Positions 42,713-50,968 of a stretch of DNA of 64,000 nt are shown piece after piece. Numbering within the stretch: position 1 is the stretch's first letter; each line of letters starts with the position of its first letter. The notes below the pieces were generated by a model that worked only from the letters and a program-made list of their open reading frames with translations, was not told where the DNA came from and searched no databases. Where the stretch lies: assembly GCA_021774445.1 (NCBI GenBank), contig JAJFJA010000033.1:28498-92497 (forward strand), given 5' to 3'. This stretch comes from Alphaproteobacteria bacterium. GTDB lineage: Bacteria; Pseudomonadota; Alphaproteobacteria; UBA6615. The translations under genes and the position numbers were made by a program.

Positions 42713-43654
42713 TCATTCAGCGGCGATCGCCTGTTCGCTGAGTTTGTAACCGTAGGTCTTGTCCAAGCCGAGACGGGCGACGATCTTCATCCCAACCTGC
42801 AACGACTTGGTGTCGAGCTGATTGAGCGGTTTGCGCAGTGGGCCGGATGGCATCCCGATGGCGCGCATGAGGCTTTTGACCGCGACCGGGTTGATCGCGG
42901 AGTAGGCGAAGTGAAGAAGATCGAGGTTCGCCAGCCAAGCTTCACGGCAGGCGAAGGCGTCGTCGCCATTCTGCCATTTCTTTGAAATGACCGCCATTTC
43001 ACGCGGGATTAGGTTTCCCGTCATGTTTGCCGTGCCATCGCCGCCTAAGGCCATCATCGGGACGACAAGACCTAAGTTCGGCGAACAGCAGCACATTACC
43101 GACATGTCCGGCTTGGCGGCCAAGACTTGCGCGACCTGTCCAACACGGGTGGTGCTTTCCTTGAGGACCACCATGTTGGGATGTTTGGCAAGCCGCAACA
43201 GGTCGTCCCAATGCAGGTCGGTCTTGACCCTGGGCGGATTGTTGTAGAAACCGATGGGGAAATCGGTGCTGTCACAGACCTCCAGGGCGTATTCGGTGAT
43301 GTCTTTATTGGAGGCACAGATATAGGCCGGTGCAGCGATGATCGCGCCGTCGGCGCCTGCGGCGCCGGCGTAGCGAACATAGTCGATGGTGCCCGCGGTG
43401 CTCGCCCCTGTACATCCGTAATAATGCAGCATCTTGGACGTCTTCATCTTCACGGTTTCCGTGATGATCTGGCGCCGTTCCTCCGGCGACAACATCGAGA
43501 CCTCTCCGGTCGACCCCATAATCAGCACTGCTTCGGTGCCATTTTCCTGATGAAACTGGAGGAGCGAGCGGAAGCCTTCAAAATCGATGGAACCATCCAT
43601 GTTCATCGGCGTTATCAGCGCGACGAAAGAGCCCTTAGGTCTGATATGCGTCAT
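42713..43654 (-). CDS. Dihydrodipicolinate-synthase-family lyase
   Basis: A 313-residue DapA-family (class I aldolase) protein. The Schiff-base Lys is in VVLKESTT, the catalytic Tyr in FPIGFYNNPP and the substrate motif is GSTGEVSML (GTTGE in DapA). Where DapA has the second Tyr (PYYNKP) this protein has APAYICAS, so it is probably not the lysine-pathway enzyme but a related 2-keto-acid aldolase/lyase. No regulator or partner is adjacent on the same strand. Start 43654 is where the similarity begins. Confidence 0.88.
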   Translation of the reverse strand: MTHIRPKGSFVALITPMNMDGSIDFEGFRSLLQFHQENGTEAVLIMGSTGEVSMLSPEERRQIITETVKMKTSKMLHYYGCTGASTAGTIDYVRYAGAAGADGAIIAAPAYICASNKDITEYALEVCDSTDFPIGFYNNPPRVKTDLHWDDLLRLAKHPNMVVLKESTTRVGQVAQVLAAKPDMSVMCCCSPNLGLVVPMMALGGDGTANMTGNLIPREMAVISKKWQNGDDAFACREAWLANLDLLHFAYSAINPVAVKSLMRAIGMPSGPLRKPLNQLDTKSLQVGMKIVARLGLDKTYGYKLSEQAIAAE

Positions 43655-43771
43655 GGAAGTCCGGTCCTTCGGCAAAGAGGTTGGGTGAGCGGAGATGCGC
43701 AGCGTCATATTAGCAGCGGGCACAGAAATGACCTAATCGGCCGGCCGGCTGTGGAGCTGTGAGGCGGTTTC

Positions 43772-43987
43772 CTATGTCGTTGTGTCGCGGGCATTTTTGG
43801 CGATGGCGAGTGCCTCATCGAGCACCCCGCGGTCGCCGATGTGGTTGGCGAGCAGGAGGATCAGTTCGGCGTTGACCAGGGCGCTCTGGGCATCGGTGAG
43901 GCCGTCATGGAGGGCGATGAGGGCGGCGTAGAAGCCATCCGGATCCTCTATGCGCGGTTCGGTTCGGAGGTTGTCGGGCATGGTCAC
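43772..43987 (-). CDS. DUF2783 protein, partner of FAD hydroxylase
   Basis: A 71-residue helical protein of the DUF2783 type (PDGFYAALIALHDGLTDAQSALVNAELILLLANHIGD). These occur almost always next to an FAD-dependent aromatic hydroxylase gene, as here: its GTG start overlaps the hydroxylase stop (GTGA). An ATG two codons on is an alternative start. Function unknown. Confidence 0.85.
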   Translation of the reverse strand: MTMPDNLRTEPRIEDPDGFYAALIALHDGLTDAQSALVNAELILLLANHIGDRGVLDEALAIAKNARDTTT

Positions 43988-45588
43988 ATCCGTGTCAGGC
44001 AGCGACCGACCGCCGCTGTGACGTTGTTCAGATCCAAATCTCGCCAGCGGGCGGCAACATGTTGGTCGGGCCGGATCAGGTAGGTCGTGCCAGGTTTGGC
44101 ATCGTAACGGGCGGTGACGACGTCATCCTGCGCCAGAACGAGTGTGCGGACCTTGGGCCGCAGTGCCGCCAGGGCGTCGAAGGTGGCTTGGATGCCGCCG
44201 GAAATGTCGTGGCCAAAATAGAGCAAGGTGAAGTCGGTACCGATATGCTCGAGCAACCAGGTGTCGCGGTTGTCGATGGTGATGGGTGCGTCCGTGCAGG
44301 GGGTGCCGGGCGCCATCTCGCCGGCAAAGCTGTCGCTATCGGGTGTGTTGAGCGGCGAATGCGGGTAAGCGGCGGGGGTCGATAACCGGCCACCATTGAC
44401 GAAGCGACGGGCGAAATCATGGTTGCGGGCAAGATCGAGCACCGCATCGCGGAAAGCGCGACTGACCTGGTTCTTCGGGGTCATGAAGTCGGTGCTGCGC
44501 GTGGAGTTCAGAATGTTCTCGTCGGCGCCGCTGAGGCGTTCGATGTCATAGCTGTCGAGCAGGGTCTCAGGGGCCTCCCCGGCGATAACAAGGGCCAGCT
44601 TCCAAACCAGGTTGTCGGTATCCTGGACACCGCCATTGCCACCGCGGGCGCCGAACGGGGAAATGACATGGGCGGCATCGCCGACAAAAAAGACTCGGTC
44701 GTGGCGAAATTTCTCCATGCGGCGACAGGTGAAGGTGTAGACGCTGCTCCAGACGATGTCGAAGTCGATGTCACCGAGCATTTTCTTGATGCGGGGAATC
44801 ACATGCTCCGGTTGGCGCTCCCGTTCTGGGTCGGCATCCCAGCCGAGTTGAAAGTCGAGGCGCCAAACATTGTCGGCTTGCTTGTGCATGAGAGCCGACT
44901 GGCCGTCGTGGAAGGGCGGGTTGAACCAGAAACGCCGTATGGCCGGATCGTCCCGCTGCACGGCAATGTCGGCGATCAGAAACCGATCTTGAAAAACACG
45001 GCCTTGGAAGTCCTGGCCTAATCTTTCCCGAACCGCGCTGCGCACACCGTCGGCGGCGATAAGCCAATCGGTTTCGAGACTATATTGGCCGCCCGGGGTG
45101 CTCACTGTTAGGGCCACGGACTCCGGGCCCGGTCGGACATCGACGACTTTATGCTGCCAGCGCAAATCGATCAGCGGCAGAGATTGCGCCCGCTCGATCA
45201 GAAAGTACTCGAAATAGAATTGCTGGAGGTTGATGAAAGCCGGCTGCTTGTGGTGTGGTTCCGGCAACAAGTCGAACCGATAGATCTCCTGGTCCCCGAG
45301 GTAAACGATACCGCGATTCCACGTGATACCCTTGTCGACAAGCCGCTGGCCGACGCTCAGACGATCGCAGATCTCCAACGTGCGTTTGGCCCAGCAGATG
45401 GCACGACTGCCGTCGCTGACGGTGCTCTTGTCATCCAGGAGGACGACGGGGATACCGTGAAGACTGAGATCGATCGCGGCGGCGAGACCGACGGGGCCGG
45501 CACCAACGATGGCGATGGGGTGATGCGGGGCCGCGCCCGCAAGTTCCGGGCAGCTGGCGAAGTCGAAAACCGGATAGTCAAAAGCCAT
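43984..45588 (-). CDS. FAD-dependent aromatic hydroxylase (MhpA/TfdB type)
   Basis: A 534-residue flavoprotein monooxygenase. FAD motifs: GAGPVGLAAAIDLSLHGIP (GxGxxG), LIAADGVRSAVRERLG (DG motif) and FVGDAAHVISPFGARGGNGGVQDTDNL (GD motif). The C-terminal 120 residues form the thioredoxin-like tail of the phenol hydroxylase group (PGTPCTDAPI, FTLLYFG). It hydroxylates an aromatic ring or similar; substrate unknown. It is coupled with the DUF2783 gene downstream and close to a RAM-domain regulator gene (45614) upstream. Confidence 0.92.
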   Translation of the reverse strand: MAFDYPVFDFASCPELAGAAPHHPIAIVGAGPVGLAAAIDLSLHGIPVVLLDDKSTVSDGSRAICWAKRTLEICDRLSVGQRLVDKGITWNRGIVYLGDQEIYRFDLLPEPHHKQPAFINLQQFYFEYFLIERAQSLPLIDLRWQHKVVDVRPGPESVALTVSTPGGQYSLETDWLIAADGVRSAVRERLGQDFQGRVFQDRFLIADIAVQRDDPAIRRFWFNPPFHDGQSALMHKQADNVWRLDFQLGWDADPERERQPEHVIPRIKKMLGDIDFDIVWSSVYTFTCRRMEKFRHDRVFFVGDAAHVISPFGARGGNGGVQDTDNLVWKLALVIAGEAPETLLDSYDIERLSGADENILNSTRSTDFMTPKNQVSRAFRDAVLDLARNHDFARRFVNGGRLSTPAAYPHSPLNTPDSDSFAGEMAPGTPCTDAPITIDNRDTWLLEHIGTDFTLLYFGHDISGGIQATFDALAALRPKVRTLVLAQDDVVTARYDAKPGTTYLIRPDQHVAARWRDLDLNNVTAAVGRCLTRM

Positions 45589-45613
45589 CGGTCGGCTCGG
45601 ATAGGCCGGTGTG

Positions 45614-45856
45614 CTAGGTGAAAGCCTTGAAGGTTATCAGCGTGAAGGTGTCTTTTACTCCCTTCAACATCTGGATCTTGCTGGTGACGAAATGGCCGAC
45701 ATCCTGGTTCTCGGCCAGATAGCATTTCATCAACAAGTCATACTGGCCGGAGGTGGAGTGGACCTCTGACACCTGTTCGACTTCCAGCACCGCCTGATCC
45801 GCGACCTGATAGGCTTGTCCGAGTTCACATTTGACGTGGATGAAGATGGTTTGCAT
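45614..45856 (-). CDS. Lrp/AsnC-type RAM domain protein without DNA-binding domain
   Basis: An 80-residue protein consisting only of the RAM ligand-binding domain of Lrp/AsnC regulators (HVKCELGQAYQVADQAVLEVEQVSEVHSTSGQYDLLMKCYL). The helix-turn-helix half is absent. Such stand-alone RAM proteins bind amino acids and may modulate other Lrp proteins. It starts with ATG 45856. Confidence 0.88.
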   Translation of the reverse strand: MQTIFIHVKCELGQAYQVADQAVLEVEQVSEVHSTSGQYDLLMKCYLAENQDVGHFVTSKIQMLKGVKDTFTLITFKAFT

Positions 45857-45882
45857 AAACAAACGCTAACCGGCAACGCGCC

Positions 45883-47295
45883 TTAGCGCAACAGGAAGGC
45901 AGGGGTGTGGTCGCCCATGCCGACGGTTTTTTCCTCAGCGTCATGCTTGCGACCGGAGCCGTTGCTCTGCGACTTGCGAACCGTGCCGACCGAGCCGCTT
46001 TCGGAGCGGCCATGGACGTGCGTCACCTCCACCTCATCAGGCGGCGGGACGGCTTCCGGGCGTTCCGTTTTGGGTGGTGGGACGGCCTTCGTACGTTCCG
46101 CCGGGCGTCGGCTGCGCCGCCGTGAGGTGGGCGCCGGGGCCTTGGCTTCCGCCTCCTCGGTTTTCGGGGCGACGCCGTCAAGCGTCAGGCGCGGTATCGG
46201 GGATCCGATAAGGCGCTCAATCGACGCGACATATTTAGCGTCCGCCGGGGCCGCCAGGGTGAAGGCGCGACCCTCGAGGCCGGCGCGGGCGGTGCGGCCG
46301 ATGCGGTGGACATAATCGTCCGCCGTCATGGGCACATCGAAATTGAAGACATGGCTCATGCCGACGACATCCAGTCCGCGAGCGGCGACGTCACTGGCGA
46401 CGAGGAGGGTGATCTCGCCGTTCTTAAAGCGCTCCAGCGTCTCCGTACGTATGCTCTGCGGCATGTCGCCATGCAGGGCTGCGCAATTGAATCCGTGATT
46501 ATCCAAGGAGCGCGCCAGAATCGACACATCGCGCTTGCGATTGCAGAAGATAATCGCGTTCTTGACCTCTTCGGTTCGCAGCAACTCGCGTAGTGCCTGA
46601 CGTTTGGCGCGAAAATCACCGCCGACGGGCACTAGCCGCTGGCTGACCTTTTCTGCGGTCGTCGCTGAGGGCGCCACCGACACCTGACTGGGCAGAGTCA
46701 GGTAGGTATCGGCCAGGCGGCGAATTTCAGCGGGCATGGTGGCGGAAAACATCAGCGTCTGGCGCGTGCGGGGCAGGACTTTGATAATGCGCTCGACATC
46801 GGGGATAAAGCCCATATCCAGCATGCGATCCGCCTCGTCAACAACCAGAATCTTGATGTCGGCCAGGAGTATTTTACCACGTTCGAATTGGTCCAGAAGC
46901 CGTCCCGGGGTGGCGATCAGCACGTCGACGCCCCGATTTAGAGCCTGGTCCTGTTCGGTAAAGCTGACACCGCCGATGAGCAGGGCCATGTTCAGCTTGT
47001 GGTACTTGCCGTAGACGGCAAAATTCTCCGCGACTTGAGCCGCCAGCTCGCGGGTTGGCTCGAGGATGAGTGAGCGAGGCATGCGGGCGCGGGCCCGGCC
47101 CTTACCCAGGATCTCGATCATCGGCAGCGTGAAGCCTGCCGTTTTCCCGGTTCCGGTTTGGGCCACACCAATAATATCGCGACCCTGAAGGACCTTCGGG
47201 ATCGCCTGTTGCTGAATCGGTGTGGGTTGTTCATAGCCGGCGTCGGCAACGGCGCGCAGCAAATCGGACCCAAGTCCGAGGTCGTCAAAACTCAT
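45883..47295 (-). CDS. rhlE: DEAD-box RNA helicase, RhlE-like
   Basis: A 470-residue RNA helicase. The full set of motifs is seen: Q-motif (PTPIQQQAIP), AQTGTGKT (I), PTRELA (Ia), ATPGR (Ib), VDEADRM (II), FSAT (III), IIFCNRKRDV (IV), ARGLDV (V), HRIGRTARAG (VI). The N-terminus MSFDDLGL is that of RhlE. The C-terminus is a basic, low-complexity extension (SRRRSRRPAERTK) ending with MGDHTPAFLL, a tail conserved in alphaproteobacterial RhlE proteins. Function: RNA remodelling, cold adaptation. ATG 47295 is chosen. Confidence 0.95.
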   Translation of the reverse strand: MSFDDLGLGSDLLRAVADAGYEQPTPIQQQAIPKVLQGRDIIGVAQTGTGKTAGFTLPMIEILGKGRARARMPRSLILEPTRELAAQVAENFAVYGKYHKLNMALLIGGVSFTEQDQALNRGVDVLIATPGRLLDQFERGKILLADIKILVVDEADRMLDMGFIPDVERIIKVLPRTRQTLMFSATMPAEIRRLADTYLTLPSQVSVAPSATTAEKVSQRLVPVGGDFRAKRQALRELLRTEEVKNAIIFCNRKRDVSILARSLDNHGFNCAALHGDMPQSIRTETLERFKNGEITLLVASDVAARGLDVVGMSHVFNFDVPMTADDYVHRIGRTARAGLEGRAFTLAAPADAKYVASIERLIGSPIPRLTLDGVAPKTEEAEAKAPAPTSRRRSRRPAERTKAVPPPKTERPEAVPPPDEVEVTHVHGRSESGSVGTVRKSQSNGSGRKHDAEEKTVGMGDHTPAFLLR

Positions 47296-47542
47296 ATTCG
47301 TATGATCGATCAAGTCCGGTCAGCCGGAGAGCCAGACAAATGTGTTTGTCGATGAAGATGGGAAGGCATCATAAGTGTAAAAATGGTGATGTCAAATTAC
47401 GCTTTGGTCGTAAGGAGATGGTATAGGGACTATGTCCCCGGGGATCCAGCAGGTTCTTGGTCGGCGGGTTGGGGGTTTAGGCGTTGTGCCGCCCTTTCCG
47501 GCCCGTCGAGGCAGGCATGATCGTCGAAGGTGTCAAAGAATC

Positions 47543-48253
47543 GTGAGTGATAGTGTCGCAGGCCCCCTGTTGCTGCTGCCTGGTTTGCTTTGCGATGAGG
47601 CCTTATGGGCACATCAAAGCCGATATCTGGCCGATATCGCCGATATTACGATCGGCGACCTCACCCTGGCGGACAGCATCCCCAGCATGGCCGCGGCGAT
47701 ATTGGCGGTGGCCCCCGATCGGTTTGCTTTGGCGGGGTTCTCCACCGGCGGCTATGTGGGCCTTGAGGTCATGCGGCGGTCACCGGAAAGGGTGACGCGG
47801 CTGGCCTTGCTGGACACCTCGGCGCGGCCGGACAATCCCGAAAAGGCGCGCCGGCGGCGCGGTCTAATAAGCTTATCCGGCAAGGGGAGGTTCCGCGGGG
47901 TCAGTGCAAAGCTGATGGCAGAGCTTGTATACCCCGACCGAGCTGACGATCCGGCGTTGCTAGAGAGCGTCAGCGTGATGACCGAGCGTATGGGGCCTGA
48001 AGTCTTCGTACGCCAACAGACGGCGGTGCTCGGTAGGATCGACAGCCGCGCCACGTTGCCGACAATAACCGTTCCAACGACGGTGATCTGCGGGCGCCAG
48101 GATGCCCTAACGCCGCTTTCCCACCATGAGGAAATGGCGGCGGCAATCAGCGGCGCGCGCCTGGCGGTGATCGAAGAGTGTGGACATCTGGCGCCCTTGG
48201 AACGGCCGCATGCCGTGACGGCGCTGATGCGGACCTGGCTACTGCACGACTAG
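47543..48253 (+). CDS. Alpha/beta hydrolase
   Basis: A 236-residue cytosolic alpha/beta hydrolase. The nucleophile Ser is in GFSTGGYVGLEVM, the acid in CGRQDALTPL and His in ECGHLAPLERP. The N-terminus LLLLPGLLCDEALWAHQ is the oxyanion-loop region. GTG 47543 is selected because an upstream extension lacks similarity and has basic, shadow-like composition. Substrate unknown. Confidence 0.85.
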   Translation: MSDSVAGPLLLLPGLLCDEALWAHQSRYLADIADITIGDLTLADSIPSMAAAILAVAPDRFALAGFSTGGYVGLEVMRRSPERVTRLALLDTSARPDNPEKARRRRGLISLSGKGRFRGVSAKLMAELVYPDRADDPALLESVSVMTERMGPEVFVRQQTAVLGRIDSRATLPTITVPTTVICGRQDALTPLSHHEEMAAAISGARLAVIEECGHLAPLERPHAVTALMRTWLLHD

Positions 48254-48302
48254 GGCCATCGACAGCCGGCGGGGCGCAATCTCCGTGGCGGTGTGTTTGC
48301 GG

Positions 48303-48346
48303 TTGACGTAATACCATTTGGTATCATATTAATATGAAACCAAACA
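48303..48346 (+). promoter_or_regulatory. Promoter with palindromic operator for the ArsR repressor
   Basis: A -35 TTGACG (48303-48308) and -10-like ATATTA 17 bases on. Overlapping them are ATACCA-TT-TGGTAT (48311-48324) and the perfect palindrome CATATTAATATG (48325-48336) within GGT...ACC. This fits an ArsR-type operator, presumably bound by the repressor encoded at 48811. Confidence 0.75.
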
Positions 48347-48367
48347 GTACTATATTGGAGAGGTGCG

Positions 48368-48814
48368 ATGAAGACGAGGCGGATTTCGAGGTTGGCGGGG
48401 GCGGCGCTGGCGCTGGCCGGCTTGGCGACACCGGCGGCGATATGGGCAAATGAACCGATAACGAATATCCCCAGTGCCCAGCTCGATTGGGAGACAACAC
48501 CGGAAGGGGTGGCGTTTGCAGCGCTGATCGGCGATCGATTTGCCGAACCCTACATGGCTATGGTCCGCCTGCCGGGGGGGCTGGCCAGTCCGCCTCACAT
48601 CAAGACGGCCAACATGTTCGGTGTCGTCGTCTCGGGAACCATGACCCATGTCGCCGTCGGCGCCGATGCCGTGGCCGAGGTGCCTTTGCCGGTGGGCTCG
48701 TTCTACCGGGTGCCGGCCGGGCTGGCACATGTCAGCACCTGCCTCTCCCAGGTCGAGTGCATCACGTTTCTGTATCAAGACGGCAAGTTCGACTTCTTGC
48801 CGGTGTCGCAATGA
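48368..48814 (+). CDS. Exported cupin protein
   Basis: A 148-residue exported protein (signal peptide ALALAGLATPAAIWAN) with a cupin fold: MAMVRLPGGLASPPHIKTANMFGVVVSGTMTHV (cupin motif 1 with His) and RVPAGLAHVSTC (motif 2 with His). It lacks the usual HxH pair, having a single His after PP. First gene of an operon with an ArsR repressor and an SRPBCC protein, so the repressor probably senses a compound that the pair handles. Confidence 0.85.
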   Translation: MKTRRISRLAGAALALAGLATPAAIWANEPITNIPSAQLDWETTPEGVAFAALIGDRFAEPYMAMVRLPGGLASPPHIKTANMFGVVVSGTMTHVAVGADAVAEVPLPVGSFYRVPAGLAHVSTCLSQVECITFLYQDGKFDFLPVSQ

Positions 48815-49143
48815 GCCCGGATGTCCAAGGTGCGTTTCGGGCCCTGGCCGATCCGACGCGGCGCACAATCCTGGTGCATCTGAGCCACCGGGAGATGACC
48901 ATCGGCGAAGTGGCGGATCATTTCGAGATGACCAGGCCGGCGGTCCGCAAACATTTGAAAATCCTGGAGGAGGGGGCGCTGATTTCGGTGCATCCGCGAG
49001 GCCGGGATCGGATCAACCGGCTTGAGCCGAGGGGCCTGAAATCCGTTGCGGATTGGGTCGATCACTTCAGCCGCTTCTGGGATGAACGCCTGAGCAAGCT
49101 GCAAGCAGCGATCGAGCAAGAGGAAGAGAAATCCAATGACTGA
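48811..49143 (+). CDS. ArsR-family transcriptional repressor
   Basis: A 110-residue winged-helix regulator: RALADPTRRTILVHLSHREMTIGEVADHFEMTRPAVRKHLKILEEGALISVHPRGR. No metal cysteines are visible, so it belongs to the metal-independent ArsR group paired with SRPBCC proteins. Its ATG overlaps the cupin stop (ATGA). It probably binds the palindromic operator at 48311-48346 and represses its own operon. Confidence 0.93.
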   Translation: MSPDVQGAFRALADPTRRTILVHLSHREMTIGEVADHFEMTRPAVRKHLKILEEGALISVHPRGRDRINRLEPRGLKSVADWVDHFSRFWDERLSKLQAAIEQEEEKSND

Positions 49144-49561
49144 TACGACGATTGTCAAAACAGCGTTCTTCGCGGCTGCGCCGAAGACGGTATGGGCGTT
49201 CCTGACCGATAAGGACAAGCTCGGCCAGTGGTTCTACCCGCCAGAGGCGGACTTGGCCGAGGGGCAGGACTATGCGCTCATGGGCGCGCAAGGTGACGGC
49301 AAAGCGGTCAAGCAATGCTGGGGCACAGTGCAGCGCATGGAACCGCCGTGGTTGCTGGTCTACACCTTCACCATAGCGCCATTGGGCGGTGTTATGACCA
49401 CGGTGACGTGGCGACTCGAGGACGTCCAAGGAGGAACCAAGCTGACCCTGTCGCATGAAGGCGTCGGCGCCGCCGGCGCTGCGGCGTTGGGTCTTCTGGC
49501 CGCGCTGGATGCCGGATGGGACCGGCATCTGGGGCGCTTGCGGGAGTGCTGCTCGCGTTAG
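49136..49561 (+). CDS. SRPBCC (AHSA1-like) protein
   Basis: A 141-residue START/Bet v1-like protein of the AHSA1 subgroup (FFAAAPKTVWAFLTDKDKLGQWFYPPEADL ... TVTWRLEDVQGGTKLTLSHEGV). The ATG overlaps the ArsR gene by 8 bases. ArsR/SRPBCC pairs are common; the SRPBCC protein binds or modifies the hydrophobic inducer. Confidence 0.9.
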   Translation: MTDTTIVKTAFFAAAPKTVWAFLTDKDKLGQWFYPPEADLAEGQDYALMGAQGDGKAVKQCWGTVQRMEPPWLLVYTFTIAPLGGVMTTVTWRLEDVQGGTKLTLSHEGVGAAGAAALGLLAALDAGWDRHLGRLRECCSR

Positions 49562-49568
49562 CGAACGC

Positions 49569-50111
49569 CTAGTCGAACCGGCGGAACCGGTTGCGCTCGG
49601 GCTGGGTTAGCTGGAGCGCCTGGGCGAGGAAATTCTGAAACCTTGGGTCTTCCGGTCCGGTCGCGTCGGCCAGGGTGCCGCGGCGGGAGGAGATGTCCTT
49701 GTCGCCCTGGCAAAAGGCGATCTGGAGGCGGATGGGGCGGGTTGACGCCGGGGCGAGGGGGATCGTCTCCGGGCTTCGGCAAAGCCGCGACGGCAGTCCG
49801 CGCTCAGCGGGGTTGAAGGTCAGCACAAGGCGGAAATTCGGGCGGGCCGAGGGTCCGGGGCGGGTGGTGAAGTTGCTCGGCGACCGGCTGTTGCGGGTGT
49901 TGAACACGGCAGTGACGCTGTCGGCGAAGAAGTCGTCCGGGATGGCGAACGGATTGCCGAAAATCTGCGTATGCATGTCGCGGCCGCCGCCGGCAATCGT
50001 GGCGAAATCAAGCCGGCTGGTGTTGGTGCTCAAACGGCCAGTATCGAATGTGGCCGCACCGGCGCAGCCGGCGAGTAGGATGGTGGCTGCGACAAGCAAA
50101 ATGCGGGTCAT
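49569..50111 (-). CDS. Lipoprotein of unknown function
   Basis: A 180-residue protein with lipobox LLAGC (Cys 16). Two further cysteines (C111, C134) may form a disulphide. The mature part contains HTQIFGNPFAIPDDFFADSVTAVFNTRN. I do not recognise a family. It converges with the SRPBCC gene 7 bases away. Confidence 0.7.
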   Translation of the reverse strand: MTRILLVAATILLAGCAGAATFDTGRLSTNTSRLDFATIAGGGRDMHTQIFGNPFAIPDDFFADSVTAVFNTRNSRSPSNFTTRPGPSARPNFRLVLTFNPAERGLPSRLCRSPETIPLAPASTRPIRLQIAFCQGDKDISSRRGTLADATGPEDPRFQNFLAQALQLTQPERNRFRRFD

Positions 50112-50287
50112 TGCGATCCCATCGCTTTGGCGTCAAGCTGACGGCAATTGGAGTTGCGGTGCTGCTCCTAATATGGGAAGCGCACCCCAAGATCTGCAAT
50201 ATGAATGACGCGGCGTCTCAGTCCGACTGACCAATGGAGGTGCGGGTGCTCCGAACGGTCGGTCTTGGCTGGCGCGGTGGCGGCGGT

Positions 50288-50806
50288 CTAGCGGACCTGC
50301 CGTTCCGGACCGCGGCCGCGGAAAGCGTCGATAAAGGCGAACGCGGCCTGCTCATCGAATTCGGGACTAATCAAGCGCTTATTCCAGGCGGTGAGTGCGA
50401 TACCCCGTCCGATGCCGCGCACACGAACGGCGATGACACCGTCCAATGCGCCTTGATACTGCTGTGCCCAGCCGCGCAGCGCGGTGATCGCGGCTTCACC
50501 CGGCTGGTCGTAATAGATGACGATGTTGCCATGTTCCAGGGCATGTACGAGGTTCTCAGCCGGCACGCGGTCGGTGTAGAACCCCGGCGGTGCCGGCGTC
50601 GGCGAGTGCGAGCCCGAGGTGGGAAAGGAGTTACCATAATCCACCTGGTCGGACGTGTGCTGTGCGCCCTGGTCGGGCAGCGTCTGCACGGCGGCCAGCG
50701 GATCATCCTGCCCCTGGGCCGTCCCGGCCAGAATCACGATGGCGGCGGATGCGGCCCCGGCCAACGCGGCCTTGCTGGCCCTGGAAATCGTCTCGGCTAC
50801 GCCCAT
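50288..50806 (-). CDS. DUF3105 exported protein
   Basis: A 172-residue exported or anchored protein whose body has the DUF3105 pattern: YGNSFPTSGSHSPTPAPPGFYTD, then LVHALEHGNIVIYYD and VIAVRVRGIGRGIALTAWNKRLI. The GSHS and ALEHG histidines could bind a metal. Function unknown. The start at 50806 gives an N-terminal helix (ALAGAASAAIVILAGTAQ) that fits a signal peptide. Confidence 0.85.
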   Translation of the reverse strand: MGVAETISRASKAALAGAASAAIVILAGTAQGQDDPLAAVQTLPDQGAQHTSDQVDYGNSFPTSGSHSPTPAPPGFYTDRVPAENLVHALEHGNIVIYYDQPGEAAITALRGWAQQYQGALDGVIAVRVRGIGRGIALTAWNKRLISPEFDEQAAFAFIDAFRGRGPERQVR

Positions 50807-50843
50807 CGTGATCAGACCCTTTGAATGTTTCCGTAAGACCAAG

Positions 50844-50861
50844 GGGCGGCACGGGCCGCCC
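50844..50861 (-). terminator. Weak hairpin between parE and the DUF3105 gene
   Basis: A 7-bp stem GGGCGGC / GCCGCCC with loop ACGG, 107 bases past the parE stop. No T-run on either strand, so termination is uncertain. Confidence 0.35.
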
Positions 50862-50968
50862 GGTTACTCACAGGATGTAGTAAATCCGGCCGAGTGGCGC
50901 AATGTTCCGATTGGGTGAGCGGCGGGTCGGGCGGGAGACGGGAAACCGTTGACCGGTTCGCCGTGGGC

